Source of the DNA: JAFGVL01 sp963662245
GTDB lineage: Bacteria; Bacteroidota; Bacteroidia; Bacteroidales; Paludibacteraceae
Direction of reading: 5' to 3'
DNA: 64,000 nt
NCBI GenBank assembly: GCA_963662245.2
Contig: CAXXVQ010000008.1
Coordinates: 496,001-560,000, forward strand
Positions 63,154 through 64,000 of the stretch are shown here, one piece after another. Both the position numbers and the translations under genes were made by a program. How positions within the stretch are numbered: position 1 is the stretch's first letter; each line of letters begins with the position of its first letter. Under the pieces are notes generated by a model. It worked only from the letters and a program-made list of their open reading frames with translations, ran no database searches and was not told where the DNA came from.

Positions 63154-63429
63154 AGAGACGCACTGCCGTGCGTCCAATGTCATTAAGTTAAGAAGTTGAC
63201 GGGCTGCAAGCCCAATTTATTTTAGCCCAAGGCAAAGTGAAACGACGCCTTGGGTAAGTTATGTTATTGTGTTTTGCGCCCTGTAAGGGCAATTTAATGT
63301 ATTTAAGCTGTCCTTACAGGACGCAAACATCAATCCATTCATCAACCCAAGGCGTTGCCTTGGGCTAGATTAAATTAGCCTTTCAGGCTGAAATCACCTT
63401 AACTTAATAACATTGGCCGTGCGTCTCTA
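63154..63429. repeat. Nested imperfect palindrome of about 275 bp
   Basis: A non-coding element whose two halves mirror each other around about 63300. Outer arms: AGAGACGCAC...CCAATGTCATTAAGTTAAG on the left, and CTTAACTTAATAACATTGG...GTGCGTCTCT on the right. Inside, in mirrored order, lie GGGCTGCAAGCCC (63200-63212) opposite TAGCCTTTCAGGCTG (63376-63390), TAGCCCAAGGC...GCCTTGGGTAA opposite AACCCAAGGCGTTGCCTTGG (63344 on), and TTTGCGCCCTGTAAGGGC opposite GTCCTTACAGGACGCAAA (63310 on). Each unit is itself a small hairpin. No open frame of note. The rest of the spacer from 63042 to 63567 contains no gene. Confidence 0.85.
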
Positions 63430-63567
63430 TTTTGGGTAGAGAGTGTTTAGTCGTTGGGCGGTACTGCCTTAGTTTCTTTGAATATTTGCAAGGTTTAAAT
63501 CTTGCTTTTAGCTTCAATACAGGTAGAGCCTACGCCGAACAGAGATTACTGTGGGGGTGGAGAAGAA

Positions 63568-64000
63568 CTAAAGTTTAACTTCTGAAATGTCAGAAATTAC
63601 TTTTACTATTTTTGATAAATTACCTTTTTCGTCTAAAGTAGGGCTTAAACATATTAGTAGCCAAATATTTTGATTGTCAGATGTTTTAGCTTTTACCGTA
63701 TAAGAGTATGGTTCGTTTTTTTCAATATTATTCTTAATTTCATTTTTCAGCTCATTATCATAACTTTTTAAAATATAATGGCCTCCATATTTCTTTAAAT
63801 GTTCCTGTAGTGTAAATCCGGTAATCTTTGTATAACCGTTATTCATCCATTCAATTACTCCATTATTATCATAGATTAAAATACCATTATTCATTTCTCT
63901 GGTAATAGTCTCAAATCCCTCTAAAGCTATTCTTCTTTCATCATGCTCCCTGTATATTTTTATTTTTTCTAATCTTTCTTTTTGAGTAAGATATGCCTTA
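63568..64000 (-). CDS. PAS-domain protein, 5' part beyond the window edge
   Basis: The open frame ends at 63568 and continues through the right edge (codon frame set at 63999), so only the last 144 residues are visible. A charged helix, probably coiled coil (KAYLTQKERLEKIKIYREHD), leads into a PAS domain: ILIYDNNGVIEWMNNGYTKI near the start, GHYILKSYDNELKNEIKNNI and the PAC-type end LSPTLDEKGNLSKIVKVISD. The protein ends right after the PAS domain, so any kinase or cyclase domain would have to lie upstream. The full function is unknown. Confidence 0.85.
   Translation of the reverse strand, partial: KAYLTQKERLEKIKIYREHDERRIALEGFETITREMNNGILIYDNNGVIEWMNNGYTKITGFTLQEHLKKYGGHYILKSYDNELKNEIKNNIEKNEPYSYTVKAKTSDNQNIWLLICLSPTLDEKGNLSKIVKVISDISEVKL

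Noticed and set aside
1..64000. CRISPR arrays, tRNA or rRNA genes
   Set aside because: No spacer-repeat pattern with even spacing and no cloverleaf or rRNA sequence was seen by eye; small RNAs without strong sequence hallmarks could still be missed.

Overview
The window is A+T-rich chromosomal DNA from a member of the Bacteroidota, most likely of the order Bacteroidales. Supporting signs are a SusC/SusD pair, type IX secretion (T9SS) C-terminal sorting domains, a PPi-dependent phosphofructokinase, DUF3256 and DUF4922 proteins, and promoters of the Bacteroidota form (TTTG about 19 bp before TAnnTTTG). Genes are densely packed. No rRNA, tRNA, CRISPR array, phage or plasmid functions were seen.

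Layout. 1-9.5 kb: a TPR protein cut by the left edge, a DUF3256 protein and TamB on the minus strand, divergent from tsaD, an exosortase-family protein and a small membrane protein. 9.5-18.4 kb: pgk, a first IS4-family element, small membrane/lipoproteins, rsmE, folD, ffh, then tetR and a lipoprotein cyclophilin. 18.4-22.5 kb: a lipoprotein and a secreted pectate lyase gene split by a second, almost identical IS copy. 22.5-35 kb: an operon for a DUF4922 protein, SpoIID/LytB, META lipoprotein, AmpG-like permease and nitroreductase; then SusD/SusC, a glycosyltransferase and a BadF-type sugar kinase. 35-41.3 kb: a lipoprotein, L31, an EamA transporter, truA, a non-catalytic M16 protein, kdsB, and a REP-associated transposase (RAYT) next to about 1 kb of tandem palindromic repeats. 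41.3-47.4 kb: a histidine operon (thioesterase, hisG, hisD, hisC, an unknown membrane protein, hisB). 47.4-56 kb: small lipoprotein, mazG, small membrane protein, patatin, GH13 amylase, HExxH lipoprotein, an unknown protein, GNAT, tpx, rarA. 56-64 kb: pfp, HIT protein, unknown ORF, hcp with a divergent Crp/Fnr regulator, an orphan T9SS sorting-domain protein, an esterase, a nested palindrome, and a PAS-domain protein running off the right edge.

The most notable regulatory find is in front of the histidine operon. A consensus promoter is followed by a 16-residue leader ORF (MKTNNIHTAHHHFFLG, four His codons) and by mutually exclusive RNA stems ending in a terminator. This is the layout of ribosome-mediated transcription attenuation. 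The operon it would control begins with a hotdog thioesterase and contains an unrelated, A+T-richer membrane-protein gene.

Mobile and repeat DNA has shaped the region. Both IS copies carry inward-facing terminators at their ends; one split a terminator and the other a pectate lyase gene whose frame is restored when the IS is removed in silico. A RAYT sits beside its likely REP-type palindromes, and a separate element of about 275 bp at 63.15-63.43 kb is an imperfect nested palindrome. Four genes between 49.8 and 60.1 kb (patatin, an unknown protein, rarA, hcp) each carry a one-base frameshift. Because rarA and hcp are otherwise well conserved, sequencing error must be considered alongside real decay.
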